Shown here one piece after another: positions 36,250 to 44,751 of a DNA stretch of 64,000 nucleotides. The translations under genes and the position numbers were made by a program. This DNA is from Labrys wisconsinensis. GTDB lineage: Bacteria > Pseudomonadota > Alphaproteobacteria > Rhizobiales > Labraceae. The notes below the pieces were generated by a model. That model was not told the DNA's origin. It made no database searches and saw nothing but the letters and a program-made list of their open reading frames with translations. Within the stretch, counting starts at the first letter, position 1. Every line of letters starts with the position of its first letter. The DNA lies in NCBI RefSeq assembly GCF_030814995.1, contig NZ_JAUSVX010000019.1:1-64000 (forward strand). The letters run 5' to 3'.

Positions 36250-36651
36250 CTAGTCTTCCGTCTTCTCGGCCGCCGCCATCTCGGCATAGGCGGCCTTGAT
36301 CAGCTTGATCGCATGATTGGCCGCGGGCACGCCGGCATAAATGGCGACATGCAGCATCGCCTCCTTGATGTCGTCCGGCGTGGCGCCGGTGTTGCGGGTG
36401 GCGCGCACATGCATGGCGACCTCCTCGTCATGGCCGAGGGCCGCCAGGAGCGCGATGGTCACGATCGAGCGTTCGCGCAAGGTGAAGCCGGGCCGCGACC
36501 AGACCGAGCCCCAGGCCGTCTCGGTGATGAAGGCCTGGAAATCGGCATCGAAATCGGTGATCGCAGCGCCGGCGCGATCGACATGGGCGTCGCCGAGCAC
36601 GGAGCGGCGCGTCGCCATGCCGGTTCGATAGCGCTCGTTCGGGTCAGACAT
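36250..36651 (-). CDS. pcaC: 4-carboxymuconolactone decarboxylase
   Basis: 133 residues, a single CMD domain. [20 protein letters not shown] and [20 protein letters not shown] followed by [14 protein letters not shown] are the family blocks. It decarboxylates 4-carboxymuconolactone to 3-oxoadipate enol-lactone. It overlaps the end of pcaD by 8 bp and precedes pcaH by 16 bp. Here PcaC and PcaD are separate proteins and not the PcaL fusion. Confidence 0.94.
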   Translation of the reverse strand: MSDPNERYRTGMATRRSVLGDAHVDRAGAAITDFDADFQAFITETAWGSVWSRPGFTLRERSIVTIALLAALGHDEEVAMHVRATRNTGATPDDIKEAMLHVAIYAGVPAANHAIKLIKAAYAEMAAAEKTED

Positions 36652-37438
36652 GGCCGGCCTCCCCCAGGTGATGCAGGATCAGGTCGGCCAGCAGCGCCGG
36701 CTGCTCGATGCAGGGCAGATGCCCGGCGCCCGGAATGATCTCGAACCGCGCGCCGGGAATGAGCGCGGCCGTGGCGCGGACGACGTCGGGCGGCGTCGCG
36801 CCGTCCTCGTCGCCGACGAGGCAGAGCGTCGGCACCCGGATCGCCGCCACGGCTCCCGTCAGGTCGGCCTCGCGGATCGCCGCGCAGGTCGCGGCATAGC
36901 CGTCCGCCGGCGTGCGCACGAGCATGTTGCGCCAGCCGGCCAGCTCGACCGCCCGGTCGCGGCGGAACGCCGCGGAGAACCAGCGCTCGAGGATGCTGTC
37001 GGCGATCGCCGCGAGACCGGAGGTCTGGACCGCGGCGATGCGCGCCTCCCACAGGGTCGCGGAGCCGATCCGGGCGGCCGTGTCGCAGAGCACGAGCGCC
37101 GCGACGCGCCCCGGCGCCCACAACGCCCCCCCTTGCGCGATCAGGCCGCCGAAGGACAGGCCGACGACCGCCGCCGCTTGGACCTCCGCGGCATCGAGCA
37201 CGGCGAGGAGATCCTCGACATGGTCCTCCAGCGCATGCGGCCCGGCGGCGGTGTCCGACAGGCCATGGCCGGCCTTGTCGTAGCGGATCAGCCGGTAGCG
37301 ACCGGCGAAGGCCGGGAGCATCGCGTCCCAGATCCGGAAATCGGTGCCGAGGGAATTGGCGAAGACGACCGCCGGCCGGTCGGTGGGGCCGTCGGAGCGC
37401 CAGTGCAGGACGCGTTCGCCGCGCAGGAGAAAGGCCAT
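36644..37438 (-). CDS. pcaD: 3-oxoadipate enol-lactonase
   Basis: 264 residues, alpha/beta hydrolase. The nucleophile is S95 in GLSFGG, the acid is in LVGDEDGATPPD and the His in GAGHLPCIEQP. HWRSDGPTDRPAVVFANSLG is the PcaD N-terminus. It hydrolyses the enol-lactone to 3-oxoadipate. First gene of the pcaDCHGB operon, divergent from pcaQ with the operator between. Confidence 0.93.
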   Translation of the reverse strand: MAFLLRGERVLHWRSDGPTDRPAVVFANSLGTDFRIWDAMLPAFAGRYRLIRYDKAGHGLSDTAAGPHALEDHVEDLLAVLDAAEVQAAAVVGLSFGGLIAQGGALWAPGRVAALVLCDTAARIGSATLWEARIAAVQTSGLAAIADSILERWFSAAFRRDRAVELAGWRNMLVRTPADGYAATCAAIREADLTGAVAAIRVPTLCLVGDEDGATPPDVVRATAALIPGARFEIIPGAGHLPCIEQPALLADLILHHLGEAGHV

Positions 37439-37527
37439 GGTCCAAACCGCCGGCCGGCATCCCCGCCGGCAGCCGCAATTCTGGTCCGTGCATTCTCTTA
37501 TGTAAAATGAGATCGCACCCCGTATGT

Positions 37528-37543
37528 ATAACCCTCAGGTTAT
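37528..37543. promoter_or_regulatory. PcaQ operator (ATAACC-N4-GGTTAT)
   Basis: ATAACC CTCA GGTTAT is a perfect 6-4-6 inverted repeat 16 bp ahead of the pcaQ ATG. It matches the PcaQ box ATAACC-N4-GGTTAA known from rhizobia and agrobacteria. It would let PcaQ activate pcaD and limit its own gene, in response to 3-carboxy-cis,cis-muconate or the lactone. Confidence 0.8.
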
Positions 37544-37558
37544 GTCCCTGGCTCGCCC

Positions 37559-38485
37559 ATGCTCGACCCGCGCATCAAGCTCCGCCATCTCTCCTGTTTC
37601 CTCGAGGTCGCGCGGCTGGAAAGCGTCAGCAGGGCGGCCGAGATCCTGAACGTGACCCAGCCGGCGGTCTCCAAGACGATCCGGGAGCTGGAGGAGGTGC
37701 TGCGGGTGCCGCTGTTCGACCGCAGCGGCCGCAACCTCGTGCTGACCGGCTTCGGCGAGGTGTTCCAGCGCTATGCCGGCGCGAGCGTCACCGCCCTGCG
37801 CCAGGGCTTCGACTCGGTGGCGCGGGCGCGCGCTTCGGACGCGGTCGCGGTGCGGATCGGCGCCCTGCCGACGGTGTCGGCCCGGATCCTGCCGCATGCC
37901 ATGGCGCATTTCACCGCGCAGAGCCTCGGCATGAAGCCGCGCGTCGTCACCGGCCCCAACGGCTTCCTCCTGTCGCAGCTGCGGCTCGGCGACCTCGACC
38001 TCGTGCTCGGCCGCATGGCCGATCCCGCGGCGATGGCCGGCTTTGCCTTCGAGCATCTCTATTCCGAGCGGGTCGTCTTCGCCGTCCGTGCGGGCCATCC
38101 GCTGCTCGCCTCGAAGCCGTTCGAGTTCACGGCGATCGCCCGGCATCAGGTGCTGATGCCGCCACCGGATTCCATCATCCGCCCGACCGTCGAGCGCTTC
38201 CTCGTCACGCACGGCATCGGCCCCTTCGCCGAGGAGATCGAGACGGTGTCCGACAGCTTCGGCGGCAGCTATGTCCGCGCCTGCGACGCGATCTGGATCA
38301 TTTCCGAGGGCGTCGTGGCCGAGGACGTCGCCGACGGCCGGCTGGCGCTGCTGCCGATCGACACCGCGGATACGCCGGGGCCCGTGGGGCTGACGACGCG
38401 GGCCGGCACGACGCTCCCGATCGCGGCGGAACTCTTCGCGCAATCCGTCCGCGCCGCCGTGCGGCGGGTGTCCGCGCAGAGGTGA
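37559..38485 (+). CDS. pcaQ: LysR-family activator of the protocatechuate genes
   Basis: 308 residues. The winged helix-turn-helix lies at about 8-65 (SCFLEVARLESVSRAAEILN, then QPAVSKTIRELEEVLRVPLF), followed by a LysR effector domain with PTVSARILPHAMAHF and a hinge at LVLGRM. The start DPRIKLRHLSCFLEVAR is PcaQ-like, and the divergent pcaD gene and operator confirm the call. It is convergent with the GcvT-type oxidoreductase gene. Confidence 0.93.
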   Translation: MLDPRIKLRHLSCFLEVARLESVSRAAEILNVTQPAVSKTIRELEEVLRVPLFDRSGRNLVLTGFGEVFQRYAGASVTALRQGFDSVARARASDAVAVRIGALPTVSARILPHAMAHFTAQSLGMKPRVVTGPNGFLLSQLRLGDLDLVLGRMADPAAMAGFAFEHLYSERVVFAVRAGHPLLASKPFEFTAIARHQVLMPPPDSIIRPTVERFLVTHGIGPFAEEIETVSDSFGGSYVRACDAIWIISEGVVAEDVADGRLALLPIDTADTPGPVGLTTRAGTTLPIAAELFAQSVRAAVRRVSAQR

Positions 38486-38606
38486 GCCATGGGCGGGCGG
38501 CTTGTCTCTGCCGCCGATTCAATCGGTCCAAATCTCGACCGTCTTTCGGCATAGGCCGCCTCGGGGCCGGGCGCAGCGGAGCCCGGACACCCGCTGGGAT
38601 GACACC

Positions 38607-38660
38607 ATGACCATGTCGAGACGCAGCGTCCTGATCGCGGCCGGCGCCGCCGCCATCAGA
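38607..38660 (+). pseudogene. Relic of the 5' end of a Tat-exported protein gene
   Basis: MTMSRRSVLIAAGAAAI is a clean twin-arginine signal start, but after about 17 codons the frame turns into sequence that is antisense to the end of the downstream oxidoreductase gene. The rest of the gene is gone. It looks like the border of an old deletion or insertion between pcaQ and the neighbouring locus. Confidence 0.4.
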
Positions 38661-38670
38661 GGCGCCCAGC

Positions 38671-41118
38671 CTACATCCTCACCCGCTCCGCCTTCGGATC
38701 GTACATCGGGGCGATCGAGGCGTCCGCCGTCACCCGCATTCCCGCGATCTCGATCTCGTAGGCCGAGGCCAGCACCTCCGCCTCGCTTTGCCCCTTGCAC
38801 GGCACATAGCCCAGGCCGATGGCGCCGCCGAGGTGATGACCATAATTGCCCGAGGTGACGGTCGAGACGATCCTGCCGTCGCGGACCAGCGCCTCGTTGT
38901 GGAACAGCAGCGGTTCGGGATCGGTCAGCCTGAACTGCACCAGGCGCCGCTCGAGCCCGGCCTCCTTCTTGCGCAGCACCGCCTCGCGGCCGATGAAATC
39001 GCCCTTGGCCGTCTTCACGGCAAAGCCGAGGCCGGCTTCGAGAACGTGATCCTCGTCGGTGATGTCGTGGCCGAAATGCCGGAAGGCCTTTTCGATGCGG
39101 CAGGAGTCGAGCGTGTGCAGGCCGCAGAGCTTCAGGCCGAGATCGGCGCCCGCCGCCTCGAGCGCTTCGAAGACATGCGCCGCCTGGTCGGAGGACACGT
39201 AGAGCTCCCAGCCGAGCTCGCCGACATAGGTGACCCGATGGGCGCGGGCGAGGCCCATGCCGATCTCGATCTCCCGCGCCGTGCCGAAGGGATGGGCGGC
39301 GTTGGAGAAGTCGTCGGGGCTCACCGCCCGCATCAGCTCGCGCGACTTCGGCCCCATGATGCAGAACACCGATTCGGCCGCCGTGACGTCGGTGACGACC
39401 ACGAATTCCTCCGGCTTCAGGTTCCGCCGGAGCCAGGAGAGGTCGCGCTGCAGCGTCGCTCCGGGCACGACGAGGAAGAAGGCGGCTTCGGACAGGCGCG
39501 TCACCGTCAGGTCGCTTTCGATGCCGCCGCGAGGGTTGAGCATCTGCGTGTAGACGATCCGGCCCGGCTCGACATCCATCTGGTTGGCGCACAGGCGCTG
39601 CAGGAAGGCGAGCGCATCGCGGCCCTCGACGCGGATCTTGCCGAAGGAGGTCATGTCGATGAAGCCGACGCCGCTGCGGATGGCCGCATGCTCCTCCTTC
39701 TGGTTTTCGAACCAGTTCTGCCGCCTCCAGGAGTAGCGGTATTCCCGTTCCTGGCCAGGCCTGGCGTACCAATTGGCGCGTTCCCAGCCGGCGACCTCGC
39801 CGAAGACGGCGCCGCGGGCCTTCAGATGCTCGTGCAGCGGGGAACGGCGCACGCCGCGCGCCGTCGCCATCTGCCGATAGGGGAAGTGGTCGGCATAGAG
39901 CAGGCCGAGCGTCTCGACGACGCGCGCCCTGAGATAGGCCCGGTTCCGCTGGAAAGGCTGGGCCCGGCGGATGTCGACCTCCCAAAGGTCGAAGGGCGGC
40001 TCGCCGTCGTTCATCCACTGCGCCAGCGCCATGCCGGCACCGCCGGAGGAGATGATGCCGATGGAGTTGTAGCCGGCGGCGACCCAGTAGCCCTTCAGCT
40101 CCGGCGCCTCACCGAGATAGTAGCGGTCGTCCGGCGTGAAGCTTTCCGGACCGTTGAAGAAGGTGTGGATGCCGGCCGTCTCCAGCATCGGCATGCGGTT
40201 GATCGCCTTTTCCAGAATCGGCTGGAAATGGTCGAAATCGTCCGGCAGCTGGTCAAAGCAGAAATCCTCGCGGATGCCGTCCATGCCCCAGGGCTTGGCC
40301 TCGAGCTCGAAGGCGCCGACGAGCATCTTGCCCGCATCTTCCTTGTAGTAGGTGCATTCGTCGGGAACGCGCAGCACCGGCAGCTGCGACAGGCCTGCGA
40401 TCGGCTCGGTGACGATGTAGAAATGCTCGCAGGCGTGCAGCGGCACGGTGACGTCCGACGATGCGCCGAGCTCGCGCCCCCACATGCCCGCGGCGTTGAC
40501 GACGTTCTCCGTCTCGATCGTGAAGACCTCGCCATTCTGCTCGCAGGTGACGCCGGTCACCCGGCCGGCCTTCCTGAGAACCGCGGTCACCTTGACGCCC
40601 TCGATGATCGTGGCGCCGTTCAGCCGCGCGCCCTTGGCGAGCGCCATGGCGATGTTGGCCGGGTCGCACTGGCCGTCGAGCGGCAGATGAACGGCCGCCT
40701 TCACGTCGGCGGTGTTCAGATGCGGATACATCGCCTTGACGTCATCGACGGAAATCTCCCGGACGTCGACGCCGAAGGCGCGGGCGAGCGAGGCCTGGCG
40801 ATAGATCTCCTGCCGCCGCTCTTCCGTCAGCGCCACCGTCATCGAGCCGTTCTGCTTCATGCCGGTGCCGATGCCGGTCTCGGCCTCGAGCCCGGCGTAG
40901 AGGTCGGCGGAATATTTGGCGAGCCGCGTCATGTTCTGGCTGGCGCGCATCTGGCCGATGAGGCCCGCCGCATGCCAGGTCGTGCCGCAGGTGAGCTGCC
41001 TGCGTTCGAGCAGGACCACGTCCGTCCAGCCGAGCCTGGCCAGATGATAGGCCACCGAGCAGCCCGATACGCCGCCGCCGATGATGACGGCTCGCGCCTT
41101 GGTGGGGATCGCCTTCAT
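38671..41118 (-). CDS. FAD-dependent oxidoreductase fused to GcvT domains (dimethylglycine/sarcosine dehydrogenase-like)
   Basis: 815 residues from MKAIPTKARA. The N-terminal DAO domain (about 6-370) has the FAD loop VIIGGGVSGCSVAYHL and the motif GTTWHAAG, whose H49 is the usual site of covalent FAD attachment. A linker follows, then a GcvT folate domain (about 430-690, NQKEEHAAIRSGVGFIDMT) and GcvT C-terminal barrel (FIGREAVLRKKE onwards). Such enzymes oxidatively remove a methyl group from N-methylated glycine and pass it to tetrahydrofolate, in the cytoplasm. Substrate here is not known. Single gene; GAAGGG lies before the ATG. Confidence 0.88.
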   Translation of the reverse strand: MKAIPTKARAVIIGGGVSGCSVAYHLARLGWTDVVLLERRQLTCGTTWHAAGLIGQMRASQNMTRLAKYSADLYAGLEAETGIGTGMKQNGSMTVALTEERRQEIYRQASLARAFGVDVREISVDDVKAMYPHLNTADVKAAVHLPLDGQCDPANIAMALAKGARLNGATIIEGVKVTAVLRKAGRVTGVTCEQNGEVFTIETENVVNAAGMWGRELGASSDVTVPLHACEHFYIVTEPIAGLSQLPVLRVPDECTYYKEDAGKMLVGAFELEAKPWGMDGIREDFCFDQLPDDFDHFQPILEKAINRMPMLETAGIHTFFNGPESFTPDDRYYLGEAPELKGYWVAAGYNSIGIISSGGAGMALAQWMNDGEPPFDLWEVDIRRAQPFQRNRAYLRARVVETLGLLYADHFPYRQMATARGVRRSPLHEHLKARGAVFGEVAGWERANWYARPGQEREYRYSWRRQNWFENQKEEHAAIRSGVGFIDMTSFGKIRVEGRDALAFLQRLCANQMDVEPGRIVYTQMLNPRGGIESDLTVTRLSEAAFFLVVPGATLQRDLSWLRRNLKPEEFVVVTDVTAAESVFCIMGPKSRELMRAVSPDDFSNAAHPFGTAREIEIGMGLARAHRVTYVGELGWELYVSSDQAAHVFEALEAAGADLGLKLCGLHTLDSCRIEKAFRHFGHDITDEDHVLEAGLGFAVKTAKGDFIGREAVLRKKEAGLERRLVQFRLTDPEPLLFHNEALVRDGRIVSTVTSGNYGHHLGGAIGLGYVPCKGQSEAEVLASAYEIEIAGMRVTADASIAPMYDPKAERVRM

Positions 41119-41300
41119 GCTCAAGCCCTTCGTCTTCCAGTCCGAGATCGCATCGCGGCTGGTCTTGCCGCGCCGCCGGCGGGCGGCGCCCACCATGGGT
41201 CCCCGTGTCCATACTTTCCAGCGACCGTCTCCGGCAACGGCGACCGGCATGCCCGGTCGGCGGAGCCGAGGCGGTCGCGAGAGCCCCTCCGGATCGCCCG

Positions 41301-42443
41301 TCAGCTCGCCGCGGCGGCCGGGGCGCCGGCCGCGCGGACGTCGAACGCCCCGCCGGTCTGGGTGGAATCGCGCAGCGTCACCGGCGCCTTGCCCCCGATC
41401 AGCGGAAAGGCGAGCTCGGCGAAGCGGATCGCCTCCTCCAGATGCGGATAGCCGGAGAGCACGAACGTATCGACGCCGAGCGCGGCATACTCGTCGAGCC
41501 GCGCGACCACCTGCTCGGGCGAGCCGACCAGCGCGGTGCCGGCGCCGCCGCGGACGAGCCCCACACCGGCCCAGAGATTCGGCGCGACGACCAGGCGGTC
41601 GCGCCTGCCCTCGTGCAGCGCCGCCATCCGCGCCTGCCCCACCGAATCCATCCGCGCATAGTTCGTCTGGGCGCGCGCGATGTCCTCGTCGGTGAGATGG
41701 CTGATCAGCCGGTCGGCGGCGGCCCAGGCCTCGGCCTCGGTCTCGCGGACGATGACGTGGAGGCGGACGCCGAAGCGGACGGTGCGACCGTGGCGTGCCG
41801 CCCTCTCCCGCACATCGGCGATCTTGGCGGCCACGGCCTCGGGCGGCTCGCCCCAGGTCAGGTAGGCGTCGACATGTTTGGCCGCGAGCTCATGGGCCGC
41901 CGGCGAGGAGCCGCCGAAATAGAGCGGCGGCCAGGGCTTCTGCACGGCGTCGTGGAAGTTCTTCGCCCCCGCGACCCGGACGTGGCGGCCGGTGAAATCC
42001 ACGGTCTCGCCGGAGAGCAGCCGTTTCCAGACGGCGAGATATTCGTCCGCCGCCTCATAGCGCTCGTCGTGGGAGAAGAAGACGCCGTCCGCGGCGAGCT
42101 CGGTGGCGTCACCCCCGGGAACGACATTGAGCAGCAGCCGCCCCCCGAGCGCCTCGTCGAGCGCCGCCGCCTGCCGCGCGCCGAGGGTCGGCCCGGTGAT
42201 CGAGGTGCGGAGCGCGACCAGCAGCTTGATCCGCCGTGTCACCGCGACGAGCGAGGCGGCCACCACCCAGGGGTCGGTGCAGGAGGCGCCGGTCGGAATC
42301 AGCAGGCCGTCATAGCCCAGCCGGTCCGCCGTCTCGGCGATCTGGCGGATATAGGCGTTGGTGGGCGCCCGGCCGAAATCGGACTTGCCGAGATAGCGCG
42401 TGTCGCCCGATGTCGGCAGGAACCAGAAGACGTCGTAGGACAT
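41301..42443 (-). CDS. ssuD: FMNH2-dependent alkanesulfonate monooxygenase
   Basis: 380 residues, the normal SsuD length. Luciferase-like fold: [16 protein letters not shown] (4-19) and [16 protein letters not shown] (50-65) with the conserved Cys, then [14 protein letters not shown] and [14 protein letters not shown]. It releases sulfite from C2 and longer alkanesulfonates with reduced flavin from a partner reductase. No ssuE or ssuABC is nearby, so it stands alone and depends on genes elsewhere. Upstream, 42444-42594, is GC-rich apart from a short AT patch at 42500-42540 that may hold the promoter. Confidence 0.9.
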   Translation of the reverse strand: MSYDVFWFLPTSGDTRYLGKSDFGRAPTNAYIRQIAETADRLGYDGLLIPTGASCTDPWVVAASLVAVTRRIKLLVALRTSITGPTLGARQAAALDEALGGRLLLNVVPGGDATELAADGVFFSHDERYEAADEYLAVWKRLLSGETVDFTGRHVRVAGAKNFHDAVQKPWPPLYFGGSSPAAHELAAKHVDAYLTWGEPPEAVAAKIADVRERAARHGRTVRFGVRLHVIVRETEAEAWAAADRLISHLTDEDIARAQTNYARMDSVGQARMAALHEGRRDRLVVAPNLWAGVGLVRGGAGTALVGSPEQVVARLDEYAALGVDTFVLSGYPHLEEAIRFAELAFPLIGGKAPVTLRDSTQTGGAFDVRAAGAPAAAAS

Positions 42444-42594
42444 TGGTCTTTCCTCTCACACCGCCCCGGCCGGGCGGCGGACGGCCGGAACGCCTCGGCG
42501 CTTGATCTATTCCGTCTATAGCAACAGTCTTCTTGACTTGCACGCAACCCGCGCGCGGACGGAGCGCCGGCCGATTGGCCTTGGCAGCCGAGAC

Positions 42595-42877
42595 CTATCG
42601 GGGCCGAGGGCCGGGACCGCGGCGGCCGCGAGCGATGCGCAAACAGGGTCCGGCGCGAAGCGCGTTACGGGACGCGAAGGCGCTGCGGGGACAGGCCGGG
42701 TGTACGTGGTTGGGCATCAGGCGAGGAGACCGGCGTCCGACTTCGGCAGGCAGGCCTTCAGCAGGTCGAGATAGGTCCGGCCGTCGTCTTCGGTGAAGAA
42801 CACATGTTCGCGGCGGTGCCCCGTTGCGTCTCATGGTACGCGAGGCCGGGGACCACCAGGCGGACGACGCGAGCCAT
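42595..42877 (-). pseudogene. Decayed REP-associated tyrosine transposase (RAYT) copy
   Basis: Reading from an ATG at 42877, MARVVRLVVPGLAYHETQRG matches the intact copy at 44739 (MARIARLVVPGLMHHVTRRG). A frame change follows, then HVFFTEDDGRTYLDLLKACL in the next frame and LMPNHVH in another. The C-terminal two thirds are lost. The AGTAAACTGT part of the terminal repeat is seen at 42905-42914. Two frameshifts and a truncation make it dead. Confidence 0.75.
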
Positions 42878-43013
42878 GCCTCGGCCTGGCGGGAAGGAGA
42901 GAAAAGTAAACTGTTGTCTCCGCATTGCCACTGTTCCCACTGGCATTCCCACTGCAATTATACGTAGAATTTACTCTTGACAGAATTTCGGCAGATGGCT
43001 CAGAAAGAAACTG

Positions 43014-43442
43014 TCAACCTCTCGACTTACACGCCCTAAAACCATCTTCAGTAGTAATACATTTTTTATTGTCTATTGCATCCGTATCAACCATGTATGC
43101 CGACCCATAGGACGCCGGCAAGACAGAGCCCACGTTACGGAGGAACGATTCGATTTTATGATCAATATCTATCGGAGCTTTATTCAAAACAACGTTCTCG
43201 GAAACAACTATATCGTTTCGTGACGCACGGAACTGCAAGAATTCCGCATCCAAGCCTATTAATAATTTGCATTCTCGTATTTTGTCGAACAGCATACGAT
43301 TGATCGTGCATGTATCAAAGAGAAACTCTCGATATAACTCCACCTCCTCCGTGTCGGTCGTTGGTTCATAGCTGAGTTTAGAATCCGCTGCTGCCGCGAT
43401 CCACATGTTGAGATGAAACAATTTACATTCTCCCCTATTCAC
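43014..43442 (-). CDS. Hypothetical protein, likely immunity protein of a displaced toxin module
   Basis: 142 residues from a GTG at 43442 that overlaps the stop of the short open frame before it (GTGA). Family not recognised. It is rich in Asp, Glu and Asn, has no signal or membrane segment (LFHLNMWIAAA at 8-18 is short) and is AT-rich, about like the other small genes here and unlike the GC-rich chromosome. Position, overlap and composition all fit an immunity gene behind a toxin tail; this is inference. Confidence 0.5.
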   Translation of the reverse strand: MNRGECKLFHLNMWIAAAADSKLSYEPTTDTEEVELYREFLFDTCTINRMLFDKIRECKLLIGLDAEFLQFRASRNDIVVSENVVLNKAPIDIDHKIESFLRNVGSVLPASYGSAYMVDTDAIDNKKCITTEDGFRACKSRG

Positions 43443-43648
43443 CTATTTATTAGGATCGTCTTTTCTGTGCCATCGGCGTTATACGGACTCAAGTCAAGGG
43501 GCTCCCTGTCGAGAACAGCCTTAACTCCATATTCTCTTTCATAATTTCGAATATTCCTCAGGACTCTTGCGGGAAACGGGTTGTTGGACTGGAAGTATGG
43601 TCTTCGACCCGTCGCCTTGGAACCAAAACTGTCCCCGTAACCCTTCAA
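43439..43648 (-). pseudogene. Orphan toxin C-terminal tail (displaced module)
   Basis: An open frame of 69 codons from a TTG, with no usable ribosome binding site. Its first codons come from a copy of the RAYT terminal repeat (43623-43643). After that it reads like the very end of a larger protein (GRRPYFQSNNPFPARVLRNI, then YEREYGVKAVLDREPLDLSP). The stop overlaps the GTG of the following gene. This is the layout of a silent toxin tail stored behind an active polymorphic toxin gene. The toxin family is not recognised. Confidence 0.5.
43623..43643. repeat. Copy of the RAYT-type terminal repeat
   Basis: CCAAAACTGTCCCCGTAACCC matches the terminal repeat AGTAAACTGTCCCCGTGATC at 45441 in the core AAACTGTCCCCGT. 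It lies exactly where the orphan toxin tail begins. Confidence 0.55.
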
Positions 43649-44013
43649 CGCCGCTGCGCTGCCAGAAGCAGAGGCGGTTCAGCCGCCGGCAGAGGACGTG
43701 CCGGTTGAAGCGCCGACCGTCGAGCTGTCGGGACGGTGCTCGGGGGGAAGAGTTTTGCGGTTGTGCAGCCGGGCCTGGAGAGCCGACACAGCGCGTCGCG
43801 CAGGGGCGAACGTGGGGCCGTGGACCTTGGCGGCGGTACGAAGAAGCGCTGTCGTGCTGGTGCGCGGCGAGAGCGCGTGGTTGGTTCCGTTTGCACCGAA
43901 GCCGGCGGAGCGCTGTGCCGTGCGGACGTGCCCGGGGAGAATAGCGGCAAGGTCACAATCGCCAATAACGAGTGCAACGGCAACCTATACCTGAGCGCAC
44001 TGCCAATATTCAC
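43649..44013. other. GC-rich 365-bp block between AT-rich modules, no supported gene
   Basis: Open frames of about 100-120 codons exist on both strands, but none resembles a known family and the minus-strand frame that continues the toxin tail has an in-frame stop near 43680. The sharp change to high GC on both sides suggests leftover core sequence or mobile DNA between two displaced modules. Confidence 0.4.
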
Positions 44014-44604
44014 CTACAATCCCAGGTTGCTACTCTGAGGATGAAATTTTCCATAAATTATTTCAAATCTATTACCAATATCGTTTGATAAGGATTCTAG
44101 AAAGGAAATATCTTCAGCTTGATTTCTCAGTTCACACTGCATTAATCTATGTTGCGAAATTGCCAACTCCATTGCTGAACCATGAGAATCGAGCCGCTCG
44201 ACCATTTGTATATACATGTCAATCGAATCCCTGGACAATGTAGCCACTTCACATATATAAACAATTTCACCATCCTCCAAGTACCTGAAGATCGACGCCA
44301 AAGCAACAGCACAATCCATCGCAGCTGAAACCAAGTCGTCCTCATACATATCAGGGTATGGGGCTGCGCGATCGCATTCTTCAATGTATACGCTTAATTC
44401 AATATCTTCTTTTTTTATTGAAATAAAATTCCATATTTCCGCCAAATTCTTCTGCAAAACGCTAGGATCCAGAGAATTTTTTTCACAAAAGAGATTGTAA
44501 GATCCCATCATTCTTTCAACAATGCTCACACCGAAGGCAACTCGGTCCCAATATGACAAGTTAGACAACCGCCGTTCAAGCATTTTGATATCAAAAGTGA
44601 TCAT
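44014..44604 (-). CDS. DUF416 (YjaG-like) family protein, likely immunity protein
   Basis: 196 residues, single all-helical domain. The start MLERRLSNLSYWDRVAFGVSIVERM (read from residue 8) and YNLFCEKNSL match the DUF416/YjaG pattern of E. coli, as does the Asp-rich AAMDCAVALASIF block. In this locus it follows, by 18 bp, a deaminase-like toxin tail, and it is AT-rich. I therefore infer an immunity role; DUF416 proteins elsewhere are housekeeping genes of unknown function. Cytosolic, no signal. Confidence 0.75.
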   Translation of the reverse strand: MITFDIKMLERRLSNLSYWDRVAFGVSIVERMMGSYNLFCEKNSLDPSVLQKNLAEIWNFISIKKEDIELSVYIEECDRAAPYPDMYEDDLVSAAMDCAVALASIFRYLEDGEIVYICEVATLSRDSIDMYIQMVERLDSHGSAMELAISQHRLMQCELRNQAEDISFLESLSNDIGNRFEIIYGKFHPQSSNLGL

Positions 44605-44622
44605 ACAGGCTCCGATTCGGCA

Positions 44623-44751
44623 TCACTTAAGCTTACTCAAAGCGTCAACATCCTCACTCGTCAACATACCAGCGCAATCTCCACAGATTGGTCTGCTTGC
44701 TGCGGTGCCAGTTGGATTTAATCCGAGTTCTTTCGGGATTACGGGGACAGT
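44623..44751 (-). pseudogene. Orphan deaminase-like toxin C-terminal tail
   Basis: A 42-codon open frame after a stop in the RAYT terminal repeat, without a start codon. It reads KELGLNPTGTAASRP followed by ICGDCAGMLTSEDVDALSKL and a stop. The SRPIC-x-x-C arrangement is the second zinc motif and tail of deaminase-fold toxins. The catalytic His-Glu part is missing because the RAYT unit lies where it would be. It ends 18 bp before the DUF416 gene, the usual toxin/immunity spacing. Confidence 0.6.

Noticed and set aside
38788-41451. 887-codon plus-strand frame opposite the GcvT-type oxidoreductase
   Set aside because: Shadow frame without motifs; the minus-strand protein is complete and of standard length.
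43649-44013. Open frames of 98-122 codons on both strands as genes
   Set aside because: No recognisable family, no convincing starts, and competing frames on both strands in GC-rich DNA.
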